Positions 15,271-22,917 of a stretch of DNA of 38,614 nt are shown piece after piece (the stretch's first letter is position 1; every line of letters starts with the position of its first letter). Source of the DNA: an uncultured Bacteroidales bacterium (lineage in GTDB: Bacteria; Bacteroidota; Bacteroidia; Bacteroidales; UBA932); assembly GCA_946415475.1 (NCBI GenBank), contig CAMKSQ010000015.1:1-38614 (forward strand), given 5' to 3'. The translations under genes and the position numbers were made by a program. The notes beneath the pieces were generated by a model. The model was given only the letters and a program-made list of their open reading frames with translations. It ran no database searches and was not told where the DNA came from.

Positions 15271-16365
15271 TTATCGCTTTGTCTCTCCCAGCACGCACCA
15301 GCGGATGAAGGGGATGCGGCGAAGCAGTTCGGCCAGGAGAGGGGAGAGGGTAAAGACCGCAACCGTCAAGATAACGTACATGGCCCAGGGCGGCAGCTGG
15401 GTATAGATTTTCATCATGTAGCCCAGACTGGCAACCACCAGATAATGAACGATATAGATGCCAAAACTGGACCGCGTCATATAGGTGGCGAAGGGGCCGG
15501 TCCTGTCGAACTTGGCCTGGAACCAGCCCATCAGAGCCAGGCACATGAGCCAGCCGTAGATGCAGTTAAGCGGACTGCCCAGGTACTGGGGCGAGGTGTT
15601 GTCCTGGCCGAAGGTGGTCACCAGCAGAACGGTGCCCGACACGACGGCGCTGATCATCAGCGGAATCCAGGCCTGTTTGATTTTTTCCTGCACCGCATCG
15701 TGAGAAAAAACGAAATACCCCAACAGGAAAGGAATCAAGTAGAAAAAGGGTTTGTAAAGATTGTATAATCCGTCGGCCGATTCCGGGCGGGGATGCTTCA
15801 CAAGGGTTTGTTCTCCGACCCAGAACAGGACGCCCAGCATGATGATCGTGACGATACCGGCTTTCCCGCACCAGGTCCAGAAACGGTCCTTCCGGTCCAG
15901 GGCCCGCACTGCCAGGAGCACCAGACTCAGCAACCACAGCAATTGGATAAACCAGAGCGGCCCGATGCCGCTGACGGCCATAATTCCATATTTCACCACG
16001 CCTGGAATGCCCTCAAACACGCCCATCCTGTCTGCTACGGCGGTATTGAAATAACCCACCATCCAGTGAAAAACAAACAGGCCGATGGTGCTGGGAACCA
16101 GCAGTTTGCGCGTCCGGGCCTTGAACCACTCGCCGGCGCTGTGCTTTGCCAAGGCGTAGCGGGCGCTGATACCCGCGAGAAGAAACAGCATGGGCATAAA
16201 CCAGGGGTACAGGATGTACATCATCGCGTCCTGATACTGCGGCCCGTCGCCAAAACCGCCGATGCCGCCAAAGACCCCCTTGTTGTTATAGAAATAGATG
16301 ACGTGGTAAAACAGCACCAGAAGCACCGTTACCCATCGCAGATTGTCCAGCCAGTGTTTTCTCAT
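15271..16365 (-). CDS. Acyltransferase-3 family membrane protein
   Basis: A 364-residue integral membrane protein with about ten membrane segments. It starts MRKHWLDNLRWVTVLLVLFYHVIYFYNN, the acyltransferase-3 signature in which a D/N-x-x-R on the first helix is followed by a histidine (F-Y-H) taken as the active-site residue. P-x-W-F-M-P-M-L-F-L-L-A-G and F-G-I-Y-I-V-H-Y also fit the family. Members transfer acyl groups to cell-surface sugars, glucans or lipids from the inner membrane; some resemble OpgC. The acceptor here is unknown, and no glycosyltransferases are adjacent. It lies 33 bases upstream of queD, with its own promoter at 16385-16392. Confidence 0.85.
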   Translation of the reverse strand: MRKHWLDNLRWVTVLLVLFYHVIYFYNNKGVFGGIGGFGDGPQYQDAMMYILYPWFMPMLFLLAGISARYALAKHSAGEWFKARTRKLLVPSTIGLFVFHWMVGYFNTAVADRMGVFEGIPGVVKYGIMAVSGIGPLWFIQLLWLLSLVLLAVRALDRKDRFWTWCGKAGIVTIIMLGVLFWVGEQTLVKHPRPESADGLYNLYKPFFYLIPFLLGYFVFSHDAVQEKIKQAWIPLMISAVVSGTVLLVTTFGQDNTSPQYLGSPLNCIYGWLMCLALMGWFQAKFDRTGPFATYMTRSSFGIYIVHYLVVASLGYMMKIYTQLPPWAMYVILTVAVFTLSPLLAELLRRIPFIRWCVLGETKR

Positions 16366-16384
16366 AGGATAAGTGTCTTCATCA

Positions 16385-16405
16385 CAAAATTAACGGAATA
16401 TTCCG
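16385..16405 (-). promoter_or_regulatory. Promoter element and 12-bp palindrome upstream of the acyltransferase gene
   Basis: On the minus strand TAATTTTG (16392-16385) matches TAnnTTTG, about 20 bases before the ATG at 16365. One base upstream of it is a perfect palindrome, CGGAATATTCCG (16394-16405), in the spacer where a repressor could block RNA polymerase. The operator role is inference. Confidence 0.5.
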
Positions 16406-16413
16406 ATAAACAC

Positions 16414-16446
16414 AAAAAAAGAGGCTAACTCCAAAGGGTTAACCTC
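16414..16446 (-). terminator. Intrinsic terminator of tRNA-Thr
   Basis: Reading the minus strand, GAGGTTAAC pairs with GTTAGCCTC (9 bp with one G-U) around a short loop at 16446-16421, and a run of seven T follows (16420-16414). It lies 4 bases after the mature tRNA end. Confidence 0.8.
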
Positions 16447-16449
16447 TTG

Positions 16450-16522
16450 AGCCACTCATCAGGCTCGAACTGACGACCTGCGCGTTACGAATGCGCTGCT
16501 CTACCGACTGAGCTAAAGTGGC
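16450..16522 (-). tRNA. tRNA-Thr (anticodon CGU)
   Basis: A 73-nt cloverleaf on the minus strand: acceptor GCCACTT / GAGTGGC with one G-U, D-arm GCTC...GAGC, anticodon loop TTCGTAA with anticodon CGT, and T-arm GTCAG-TTCGAGC-CTGAT. It decodes ACG (threonine). The anticodon stem is GCGCA / CGCGC, so the pair next to the loop (31-39) is an A-C mismatch where A-T would be usual. The CCA end is not encoded. It has its own promoter (16550-16582) and terminator (16414-16446), so it is a single-gene unit. Confidence 0.93.
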
Positions 16523-16549
16523 AAGACCGATTGTGATGAATCGGGACTG

Positions 16550-16582
16550 CAAATATACAACATTTTTCCAAAACTATCCAAA
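16550..16582 (-). promoter_or_regulatory. Promoter of tRNA-Thr
   Basis: On the minus strand TTTG (16582-16579) is followed after 21 bases by TATATTTG (16557-16550), matching both parts of the Bacteroidota promoter. The tRNA begins 27 bases downstream of the second element. Confidence 0.75.
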
Positions 16583-16587
16583 CTTTA

Positions 16588-16619
16588 TTTGCAGAGGTTC
16601 GGGATTAAACGTATTTTTG
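16588..16619 (+). promoter_or_regulatory. Promoter of the flavoprotein operon
   Basis: TTTG (16588-16591) is followed after 20 bases by TATTTTTG (16612-16619), a full two-part Bacteroidota promoter. It is back-to-back with the tRNA promoter, the two upstream elements being only 5 bases apart. It leaves a leader of about 11 nt to the ATG at 16637 and excludes an earlier in-frame ATG at 16589. Confidence 0.7.
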
Positions 16620-16636
16620 CAGATAAAATTATAGGT

Positions 16637-18139
16637 ATGCGTTCGGATATTATTGTTATTGGCGGAGGAGCCGCCGGGCTGATGGCAGCCGTAGGTGCAG
16701 CAAAAGTGCTGGCGGAAAGTGCAGAAGGGGGCACCGTCACCGTATTGGAAAAAATGCCCAAGGCGGGCCGCAAGGTCATGATCACCGGCAAAGGCCGCTG
16801 CAATTTTACCAATGTAAAAGATTGGACCGCTTTCAGCGACCATATCCGGACCGATGTCAACTTCGTGAGCCCTTCGTGGCACAATCTCACCCCGGAAGCC
16901 CTCCTGGCCCTCTTCAAGGAGAATGGCATGCGCAGCGTCGTGGAACGCGGAGACCGCGCCTTCCCGGAATCGCACATGGCCGGCGACGTGGTGGACACGC
17001 TCCTGCGTGCCTGCACCCTGAGCGGCGTCAAGGTGGTGACGGACTGCGAGGTCAAGACCATCGACCCTACGCCCTTCGGATTCAGCCTGGACTGCGTGCA
17101 AACTTCCCGCAAGCAGGTGCGCATCCCCGTGGCGGATCCCCGGAAACTGCGTCCCGGCAAGCCGGCTCCCACGCGGGAGGAGGTCACCATCGAACCGGTA
17201 GAATATACCTGTAAAAAGCTCATCATCGCCACCGGCGGCCTGTCCTATCCCGGCACCGGCTCCACCGGCGACGGGTACATGTGGGCGGAGGAACTGGGCC
17301 ACAGCATCGACGCTTGCCTTCCTTCCTTAACCGCCCTAGTACCAGTTGGTTACAAGGAGAAAACGCCCCTCTCCGGAGAAATCAAGCAGGCCTTCCGCGG
17401 CCGCACCGTATATGGCAAAACCAAGGAGCGCAAGATTGCTCCGCTGCCCTCCTGGTATCCCACCTTTGACAAGCACATCGAACGCGTCACCCCGCTGAGC
17501 GACCTGGGCGAGCTCTTCAACGGCAACAACCTGGACAACGTCCAGCTCACCCTCTTTGTCAACGGCGAGGCCGTGCAGCAGGAATTCGGCGACATCGAGT
17601 TCACCGACGGTGGCCTGGAAGGTCCGCTGGGCTTCATGGTGAGCCGCAAGGCCGTCAAGGCGCTGGTGGACGGGCAGAAAGTGAGCGTCAGTATCGACCT
17701 GAAACCGGCCGTAGAGGAGGAAAAGCTCAATGCCGATATCCACGCCAAATGGGAAGAGGTGATTCATGACGAGCGTTCCAAAGGCCAGCCTTTCCAGAAG
17801 TTGTTCCGCATCATGCTGGGCAAGCTCATCCCCTGGAACGTCACGCTGGCATTCCTCAAGACCAATTCCAAGGTGAGTGTCGATACCCTCGCCGCCGCCC
17901 TCAAAAACTGGAAGATGGACATCGCCGGTTTCGTGGGCTTCGAGCGTTGCGTCATCACCGCGGGCGGCATCAGCACCTCGGAGGTCGTTGCCAAAACCCT
18001 GGAGTCCAAGAAACAGCCCGGCCTGTACTTCGCCGGCGAAGTATTGGATATGGATGCCGATACCGGCGGCTACAACCTGCAACTCGCATTCTGCTCCGGC
18101 TATCTGGCCGGCGCATCCGCAGCAAAATCATTGAAATAA
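16637..18139 (+). CDS. HI0933/BaiN-like FAD-dependent oxidoreductase
   Basis: A 500-residue flavoprotein. The N-terminus is a dinucleotide-binding fold, DIIVIGGGAAGLMAA, followed by G-R-K-V-M-I-T-G-K-G-R-C-N-F-T-N, the hallmark of the HI0933 / BaiN family. Later family motifs are LIIATGGLSYPGTGSTGDGYMWAEELGH-type residues in the middle and V-I-T-A-G-G-I-S...G-L-Y-F-A-G-E-V-L-D-M-D-A-D-T-G-G-Y-N-L-Q at the C-terminus, which contacts FAD. BaiN of Clostridium scindens reduces a bile-acid intermediate, but most relatives have unknown substrates, so a bile-acid role should not be assumed. It is slightly longer than usual (400-450 residues), with an extra segment around residues 150-185. It is the first gene of a seven-gene plus-strand run. 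Confidence 0.88.
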   Translation: MRSDIIVIGGGAAGLMAAVGAAKVLAESAEGGTVTVLEKMPKAGRKVMITGKGRCNFTNVKDWTAFSDHIRTDVNFVSPSWHNLTPEALLALFKENGMRSVVERGDRAFPESHMAGDVVDTLLRACTLSGVKVVTDCEVKTIDPTPFGFSLDCVQTSRKQVRIPVADPRKLRPGKPAPTREEVTIEPVEYTCKKLIIATGGLSYPGTGSTGDGYMWAEELGHSIDACLPSLTALVPVGYKEKTPLSGEIKQAFRGRTVYGKTKERKIAPLPSWYPTFDKHIERVTPLSDLGELFNGNNLDNVQLTLFVNGEAVQQEFGDIEFTDGGLEGPLGFMVSRKAVKALVDGQKVSVSIDLKPAVEEEKLNADIHAKWEEVIHDERSKGQPFQKLFRIMLGKLIPWNVTLAFLKTNSKVSVDTLAAALKNWKMDIAGFVGFERCVITAGGISTSEVVAKTLESKKQPGLYFAGEVLDMDADTGGYNLQLAFCSGYLAGASAAKSLK

Positions 18140-18142
18140 AAT

Positions 18143-18745
18143 ATGGATAAAAAATCGTACGCATTCGGAATGAGCGTGGCTTCCAGCTTCTATCAGCAGG
18201 GAATTCACGTCGCTAACGTAGATGACTTTCTGGCCGGCTTAAAGGCCATGCTCACGGGCGCCCAGCCCGCCATCAGCCTGGAAGAGGCCGGTGAGGCCCT
18301 GGAGGCTTTCTACAAAGAACTGGAAGAAGAAACCACCCAGCGTGCCGCAGAGGCAGGCGCCGCCGCCAAGGCGGAAGGGGAGAAGTTCCTGGCCCAGATG
18401 GCCAAAGACCCTGAAGTAAAAGCCACCAAGAGCGGCCTCATGTACAAGGTCATCAAGGAAGGAACCGGCCGCAAGCCCAAGGCTACGGACAAGGTATATT
18501 GCCACTATGAGGGCACCTTCCCCAACGGGCAGGTGTTCGACAGCTCCTACAAGCGTGGGGAGCCCATCGAGTTCGGCCTCAATCAGGTGATCAAGGGTTG
18601 GACGGAAGGCCTGCAGCTCATGAGCGAAGGCGCCAAGTATGAGCTCTATCTGCCTTATAATCTGGCCTATGGCGAGAGCGGTACCCGCGGCATCCCGCCG
18701 TGCAGCGCGCTCAAGTTTGTGGTAGAACTCATCGAGGTCCGCTAA
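18143..18745 (+). CDS. FKBP-type peptidyl-prolyl cis-trans isomerase
   Basis: A 200-residue protein. The N-terminal helical part (about 1-85) resembles the dimerisation domain of FklB/FkpA-type proteins (SYAFGMSVASSFYQQGI, VDDFLAGLKAML). The C-terminal FKBP domain (about 95-200) has the usual G-x-x-P-K-A-x-D-K-V-x-C-H-Y-E-G-T-x-x-x-G-x-x-F-D-S-S, I-E-F-G-L-N-Q-V-I-K-G-W-x-E-G-L and L-A-Y-G-E...I-P-P motifs. It has no signal peptide, so it should be cytoplasmic, assisting protein folding. The gene lies 3 bases after the flavoprotein stop and directly abuts pnuC. Confidence 0.93.
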   Translation: MDKKSYAFGMSVASSFYQQGIHVANVDDFLAGLKAMLTGAQPAISLEEAGEALEAFYKELEEETTQRAAEAGAAAKAEGEKFLAQMAKDPEVKATKSGLMYKVIKEGTGRKPKATDKVYCHYEGTFPNGQVFDSSYKRGEPIEFGLNQVIKGWTEGLQLMSEGAKYELYLPYNLAYGESGTRGIPPCSALKFVVELIEVR

Positions 18746-19324
18746 TTGGATTGGATTCAGGCCATAGAGATTTTTGCAACGGTGACCGGCATCGCGTATG
18801 TGGTGCTGGAAATCTTGCAGAAAAACGCCATGTGGGTGCTGGGGATTTTCACCGGCATCGCCTGCGCCGTAAGCTTCGGCTTGCAGCACGTCTGGGCGTC
18901 CATGGGCCTGAATATCTATTATGTAGGTATGTCCGTCGTGGGCCTTATCCAGTGGAAAAAGGCCAGCGAACAGGTGGGGGAAGGGGAACTCCATCTCCAG
19001 GAACTTCCCCAAAGAGTGGCAATCTGGAGTTCGGCCCTGCTGGTGCTGGGTTCGGTAGTCCTTATCCAGGTACTTCGCCTCACCGGCGACGCCGCTCCCG
19101 TGCTGGACGGCATCGCCGCCGTACTCAGCGTAATCGCCACCTGGTGGCTGGCGCAGAGCTATCTGCAGCAATGGTTGCTGTGGATTGTGGCCGATATCCT
19201 GTCCACCGCCCTCTGCATCAGCACCGGACAATATTGGATGGCTGTCCTGTACGCCATGTACACAGCCTCGGCCGTTTACGGCTATTTTCACTGGAAAGGA
19301 AACGGTAAATTCGTACAGGCATGA
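18746..19324 (+). CDS. pnuC: PnuC-family vitamin transporter
   Basis: A 192-residue inner-membrane protein with about seven membrane segments. Family motifs are visible: the first helix followed by V-L-E-I-L-Q-K-N-A-M-W-V-L-G-I-F, N-I-Y-Y-V-G-M-S-V-V-G-L-I-Q-W-K-K, and near the end Q-Q-W-L-L-W-I-V-A-D-I-L-S-T-A-L-C-I-S-T-G-Q-Y-W-M-A-V-L-Y. PnuC proteins import nicotinamide riboside; close relatives import thiamin or riboflavin by facilitated diffusion, with trapping by phosphorylation. The substrate cannot be settled here. The start is TTG at 18746, right after the FKBP stop; no better ATG precedes the first helix. The stop overlaps the ATG of a BadF-type kinase gene as ATGA. Confidence 0.87.
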   Translation: MDWIQAIEIFATVTGIAYVVLEILQKNAMWVLGIFTGIACAVSFGLQHVWASMGLNIYYVGMSVVGLIQWKKASEQVGEGELHLQELPQRVAIWSSALLVLGSVVLIQVLRLTGDAAPVLDGIAAVLSVIATWWLAQSYLQQWLLWIVADILSTALCISTGQYWMAVLYAMYTASAVYGYFHWKGNGKFVQA

Positions 19325-20121
19325 GAACGGTTATCATCGATTGCGGGGCCACCAAGGCCGACTGGCTGTGCAGTGACGGAACGCAGTCGCGTACCCCAGG
19401 CTTCAACCTGGCGCATACGCCCGCGGATCAGCTGCACGCCATCCTGGATGCAGCCGCCCAAAAGTTTCCGGACGTGGACGCACTGTATCTGTACGCCGCC
19501 GGTCTGGTAGGGGAGTCGCCCGTCGATTTGGGCCGATGGTTCCCCAAGGCTACCATCGCATACGCTTCTGACATGCTGGGCGCCGCCCGCGCCGTCTGCG
19601 GCAGGCGTCCTGGCATCGCCGCCATCATGGGTACCGGAGCCAACAGCTGCCAGTACGATGGAGAAAATATTAGCGCCCAGGTTCACTGCGGCGGGTTCAT
19701 CCTGGGCGATGAAGGAAGCGCCGCCGTGCTGGGCAAACTCTTCCTCATGGACTATCTGAAAGGACTTGTGCCGGAGGACCTCTCACAGGAATTCGCCCAT
19801 ACTTTCCCGGCCTCCTACGCCGACATCGTCCAGCAGGTGTACCGCACACCCGCGCCGGCCCGTTACCTGGGCAGTCTGGCACCCTTCGTGGTGTCGCACT
19901 ATAAGACCAACGCATACGCCAAGGAATTGGTGGACAAGAACTTCCGTGCCTTTTTTGAACGGACGGTCCAACAATACGAAACCCTGCCGCTGGGCATTGT
20001 GGGTGGGTTCGGCTTCGCCTGCCGGGACATCCTGCAAACCCTGGCCGCAGCATACGGCATCACTATCTCCCGCATCATCGCCTCTCCGCTGGAGGGCTTA
20101 AGACTGTACCATGGCCTATAA
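19321..20121 (+). CDS. BadF/BadG/BcrA-type ASKHA kinase (N-acetylglucosamine kinase-like)
   Basis: A 266-residue sugar-kinase / HSP70-fold ATPase. The phosphate-1 loop is at the N-terminus (VIIDCGATKADW). The phosphate-2 region has I-A-A-I-M-G-T-G-A-N-S, followed by G-G-F-I-L-G-D-E-G-S-A, a signature of the BadF / N-acetylglucosamine-kinase group. An adenosine-motif-like G-I-V-G-G-F-G-F-A is near residue 225. Relatives phosphorylate GlcNAc or activate CoA-type dehydratases; a protein this short without an Fe-S cysteine motif fits a small-molecule kinase. It is translationally coupled to pnuC (ATGA), so it may phosphorylate the imported vitamin; this is inference. The last 11 bases overlap recR. 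Confidence 0.85.
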   Translation: MRTVIIDCGATKADWLCSDGTQSRTPGFNLAHTPADQLHAILDAAAQKFPDVDALYLYAAGLVGESPVDLGRWFPKATIAYASDMLGAARAVCGRRPGIAAIMGTGANSCQYDGENISAQVHCGGFILGDEGSAAVLGKLFLMDYLKGLVPEDLSQEFAHTFPASYADIVQQVYRTPAPARYLGSLAPFVVSHYKTNAYAKELVDKNFRAFFERTVQQYETLPLGIVGGFGFACRDILQTLAAAYGITISRIIASPLEGLRLYHGL

Positions 20122-20737
20122 AGAAAATTATCCTTCCGTGCTGCTTTCAGAGGCCGTCGAGGCCATCAGCTCGCTTCCCGGCGTAGGCCGGCGGAGTGCA
20201 CTGCGTCTGGCCCTGCATCTGCTCAAGCAGCCGGCGGAGAACGTGCATCATTTCACGCAGGCCATCGACCGTCTCAGGGACGATGTCTGCTACTGCAGCC
20301 GCTGCCGCATGATATCGGACAGCGAGATCTGCTCCATCTGCGGGGACCACAGCCGCGACCAGCGCACCATCTGCGTGGTGGAGAGCGTGCGCGACGTGAT
20401 GAGCATCGAGGGCACGGGACAGTACCATGGCGTGTACCACGTGCTGGGCGGCATCATTTCGCCCATCGCCGGCGTGGGCCCGTCGGACCTTACCATCAAA
20501 GAACTGACAGAGCGGGTGCATGCCCTGGACAATCCCTCGGAGTCGGAGATCATCCTGGCCCTGAGCGGGGACGTGGAAGGGGAGACCACCGCATTTTATA
20601 TTTATCGGCAAATCGAGGCTACCGGCATCAAGGTGAGCACGCTGGCCCGCGGACTGGGCTTCGGCGATGACCTTGAATACGCGGATTCCCTCACTTTGGG
20701 CCGTTCACTGACCAACAGACAAATCTTTAAACCATGA
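20111..20737 (+). CDS. recR: Recombination mediator RecR
   Basis: A 208-residue RecR, normal length. An N-terminal helix-hairpin-helix has S-S-L-P-G-V-G-R-R-S-A-L-R-L-A-L-H-L-L. A C4 zinc finger follows (C-Y-C-S-R-C...C-S-I-C, near residues 57-74), then a Toprim domain with V-V-E-S-V-R-D-V-M-S-I-E and V-L-G-G-I-I-S-P, and the C-terminal Walker-B-like region with T-L-A-R-G-L. RecR works with RecO/RecF to load RecA at single-strand gaps. The start overlaps the kinase gene by 11 bases and the stop overlaps the next start as ATGA. Confidence 0.96.
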   Translation: MAYKENYPSVLLSEAVEAISSLPGVGRRSALRLALHLLKQPAENVHHFTQAIDRLRDDVCYCSRCRMISDSEICSICGDHSRDQRTICVVESVRDVMSIEGTGQYHGVYHVLGGIISPIAGVGPSDLTIKELTERVHALDNPSESEIILALSGDVEGETTAFYIYRQIEATGIKVSTLARGLGFGDDLEYADSLTLGRSLTNRQIFKP

Positions 20738-21948
20738 ATACTGAAGCGCAGCGCTGTTTATTGTGCAAAAAACCCAAATGTGCCCTGCAGGGCTGTCCGG
20801 TGCATACGCCCGTACCGGAATGCATGCTTTTATACCGCGAAGGAAAGTTGGACGAGGCAGGGGAGATGCTCTTCCGCAACAACCCCCTCACGGCCGTCAC
20901 TTCGCAGGTGTGCGACTGGAAGCAGTTCTGCTATGGTCACTGCGTGCTGAATGTGAAACAGGTACCGGTGCGCTGGTACGAGATTGAACAGGAAATCTCC
21001 ACCGCCTACCTTTTCAAGTGCAAGTTGCAGCGCCGTTCCGCGGAGCTGGAAGGCAAGCGCATCGCGCTGGTAGGTGCAGGCCCGGTGGGCATCGCCGCCG
21101 CTGTCTGGCTGTTTGAGGCCGGTGCCGATGTCACCATCATGGACGCGAATCCGCACATGGGCGGCGTGCTCCGCTACGGCATTCCCGCCTTCCGCCTGGA
21201 CAAGAAATACTGCGACGCCTACGAGGCCCTGTTGGTCGATGCCGGCATCAAGTTCTGCGGCGGCGTAGAAGTAGGCAAGGACATTACCCTGGAGCTGCTT
21301 TCGGCCGATTTCGACGCCGTGCTCATCGGCGCCGGTGCGGAAAAACCGGCCACGCTGCACATCCCCGGCGAAGAAAAAGCCGTGCAGGCCCTGCCGTTCC
21401 TCAAAGACCCTTCCGCCTTCAACCTGGGCAAGAAAGTAATCGTCATCGGCGGCGGCAACGTCGCCATGGATGCCTGCCGCATGGCCATCCGCCAGGGTGC
21501 GGAAACCTGGGTCTATTACCGCAAGACCTTCGAGAACATGCCCGCCAATCCGCTGGAAGTGGAAGAGGCCAAGGCCGATGGCGTCCAGTTCAAGGTGTTC
21601 CAGGCGCCCGTGGAGGTGAAGGAAGGCGGCGTGGTGTTCCGCGACTGCGAAAACGTGGTGCCGGAGGACGGCGGCCGTGTGGTGACGCGCATCATCGACG
21701 GGACAGACCATTTCGTGGAATGCGATACGCTGCTCACCGCCATTTCCGAGAAGCCGGATTTTGGCATGTTCAAGGGGACGGACGCCAAGATGAACGAATG
21801 GGGCTGGCCCGCCACCTCGGAGGCCGGTCTTGTCGATGGCCTCAGCAACGTCTGGGTGGCCGGTGACTTTATCCTCGGACCCAAGACCGTGGTGGAGGCC
21901 GTGGCATCGGCCCGCAAAGCCGTGAAAAACATGATGGAAACCTTATGA
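20734..21948 (+). CDS. GltD-like NAD(P)-dependent Fe-S oxidoreductase
   Basis: A 404-residue protein of the glutamate-synthase small-subunit family. The N-terminus has cysteines C8, C11, C16 and C21 (CLLCKKPKC...GCP), the usual 4Fe-4S ligands. The FAD-binding G-x-G-x-x-G is in VGAGPVGIAAAVWL and the NAD(P)-binding site is in VIGGGNVAMDACR. C-terminal V-A-G-D-F-I-L-G-P-K-T-V-V-E-A-V-A-S-A-R is a standard FAD-contact motif. No large glutamate synthase subunit (GltB) is nearby, so it may act alone or with an unlinked partner, as sulfide dehydrogenase, NfnB or PreT-type proteins do. Both ends overlap neighbours (recR before, queC after, each ATGA). Confidence 0.87.
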   Translation: MNTEAQRCLLCKKPKCALQGCPVHTPVPECMLLYREGKLDEAGEMLFRNNPLTAVTSQVCDWKQFCYGHCVLNVKQVPVRWYEIEQEISTAYLFKCKLQRRSAELEGKRIALVGAGPVGIAAAVWLFEAGADVTIMDANPHMGGVLRYGIPAFRLDKKYCDAYEALLVDAGIKFCGGVEVGKDITLELLSADFDAVLIGAGAEKPATLHIPGEEKAVQALPFLKDPSAFNLGKKVIVIGGGNVAMDACRMAIRQGAETWVYYRKTFENMPANPLEVEEAKADGVQFKVFQAPVEVKEGGVVFRDCENVVPEDGGRVVTRIIDGTDHFVECDTLLTAISEKPDFGMFKGTDAKMNEWGWPATSEAGLVDGLSNVWVAGDFILGPKTVVEAVASARKAVKNMMETL

Positions 21949-22586
21949 AAGCGGTACTGATTTATTCCGGCGGCCTGGACAGCACCACGCTGCTGTACGA
22001 GTATAAGGACAGCATCGCGCTGGCGGTGAGCTTCGACTATGGCTCCAAGCACAATGCGCGGGAGATCGCTTATGCACGGGAGAACTGCAAGCGGCTGGGT
22101 ATCAAGCACCTGGTGATTCCGCTGGCGTTCATCGGCCAGTATTTCAAAAGCGACCTGCTCCTGAGCGGCGGCGACATTCCGGAAGGCTCCTATGCCGATG
22201 ACAACATGAAAAGCACCGTGGTGCCGTTCCGCAACGGCATCATGCTCTCCATTGCGGCGGGGCTGGCGGAAAGTTACGGGCTGGATACCGTAATGCTGGC
22301 CAACCACAGCGGCGACCATACCATCTATCCGGATTGCCGGCCTGCCTTCGTGGAAGGCATGGACAAGGCCATCCAGGCGGGCACCTATGAGGGCATCCGG
22401 GTGGTGTCTCCTTACTGTGACATCGACAAACGGGCCATCGCCCTCAGGGGAAAAGCCATCGGCCTGGATTATTCACTTACGTATTCCTGCTACAAGGGTG
22501 GCGAGAAGCACTGCGGCAAATGCGGCACCTGTGTGGAGCGCAAGGAAGCCCTGGAAGGCTTCGACCCCACCGAGTACGAGGCGTAG
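21945..22586 (+). CDS. queC: 7-cyano-7-deazaguanine (preQ0) synthase
   Basis: A 213-residue QueC, normal length. The ATP-pyrophosphatase P-loop is at the N-terminus (VLIYSGGLDSTTLLY), followed by V-S-F-D-Y-G-S-K-H-N, V-V-P-F-R-N-G-I-M-L-S, H-S-G-D-H-T-I-Y-P-D-C-R-P, and the C-terminal zinc site C...C-G-K-C-G-T-C near residues 183-196. It converts 7-carboxy-7-deazaguanine to preQ0 using ATP and ammonia. The QueE and QueD genes lie at 14308-15237 in another operon on the other strand; QueF and Tgt are not in the window. It is the last gene of the seven-gene run, and a terminator candidate lies at 22879-22917. Confidence 0.95.
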   Translation: MKAVLIYSGGLDSTTLLYEYKDSIALAVSFDYGSKHNAREIAYARENCKRLGIKHLVIPLAFIGQYFKSDLLLSGGDIPEGSYADDNMKSTVVPFRNGIMLSIAAGLAESYGLDTVMLANHSGDHTIYPDCRPAFVEGMDKAIQAGTYEGIRVVSPYCDIDKRAIALRGKAIGLDYSLTYSCYKGGEKHCGKCGTCVERKEALEGFDPTEYEA

Positions 22587-22616
22587 TGTCGCCCCTCCCT
22601 TAGCGCAACTACCTAC

Positions 22617-22848
22617 CACTGGCGCAGGTCCGCGTCTTTTTTTTCTTCGGCGGCGACTTTGCTGGCGCAGGTCCGAGGCCTTTTCCCCTTCGTGGAGGCC
22701 CCACTGGCGCAGGTCCGCTGAAAGCGCCCTGTCCTGCGCCACTGTAGTGCGTACAAGCCACATTTCTGGCGCCGGTCACGCACTTTTTTTCCGACCTGCA
22801 CCATGCAGGCCTCAGACTAGCGCTGTTCTGTCCCTTACCTGCGCCATG
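22617..22848. repeat. REP-like repeat cluster, left side of the transposase island
   Basis: Three direct copies of CTGGCGCAGGTCCG start at 22619, 22662 and 22704, spaced 42-43 bases. The third begins a 114-bp unit (22702-22815) that recurs at 24635-24748 with 6 mismatches. Inside that unit TGGCGCAGG (22705-22713) pairs with CCTGCGCCA (22733-22741) as a perfect 9-bp stem. Inverted forms of the core follow at 22793-22805 (diverged) and 22837-22848. No gene is seen here. The cluster lies in the 3' region of the queC operon, upstream of the terminator candidate. Confidence 0.9.
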
Positions 22849-22878
22849 GGGTTACCGATCTGTCCGATACCATTCTGT

Positions 22879-22917
22879 ACGTATTCTCTTCCCGGGGAAT
22901 ACGTTTTTTTCTTTTTT
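22879..22917 (+). terminator. Probable intrinsic terminator after the queC operon and left repeat cluster
   Basis: ACGTATTC (22879-22886) pairs with GAATACGT (22897-22904) around a 10-nt loop, followed by a T-rich run to 22917 (one C interrupts it). It would stop transcription from the queC side before the transposase promoter. The rest of 22918-23067 shows no gene or strong structure. Confidence 0.6.

Noticed and set aside
16637..18139. Bile-acid reductase (BaiN) function
   Set aside because: Family similarity is to the whole HI0933 group; no other bile-acid genes are in the window.
22617..22745. CRISPR-like spacing of about 42 bases between repeated cores
   Set aside because: Only three units, the repeats are short and variable, the intervening sequences are not uniform spacers, there are no cas genes, and inverted copies occur. 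A REP cluster explains it better.
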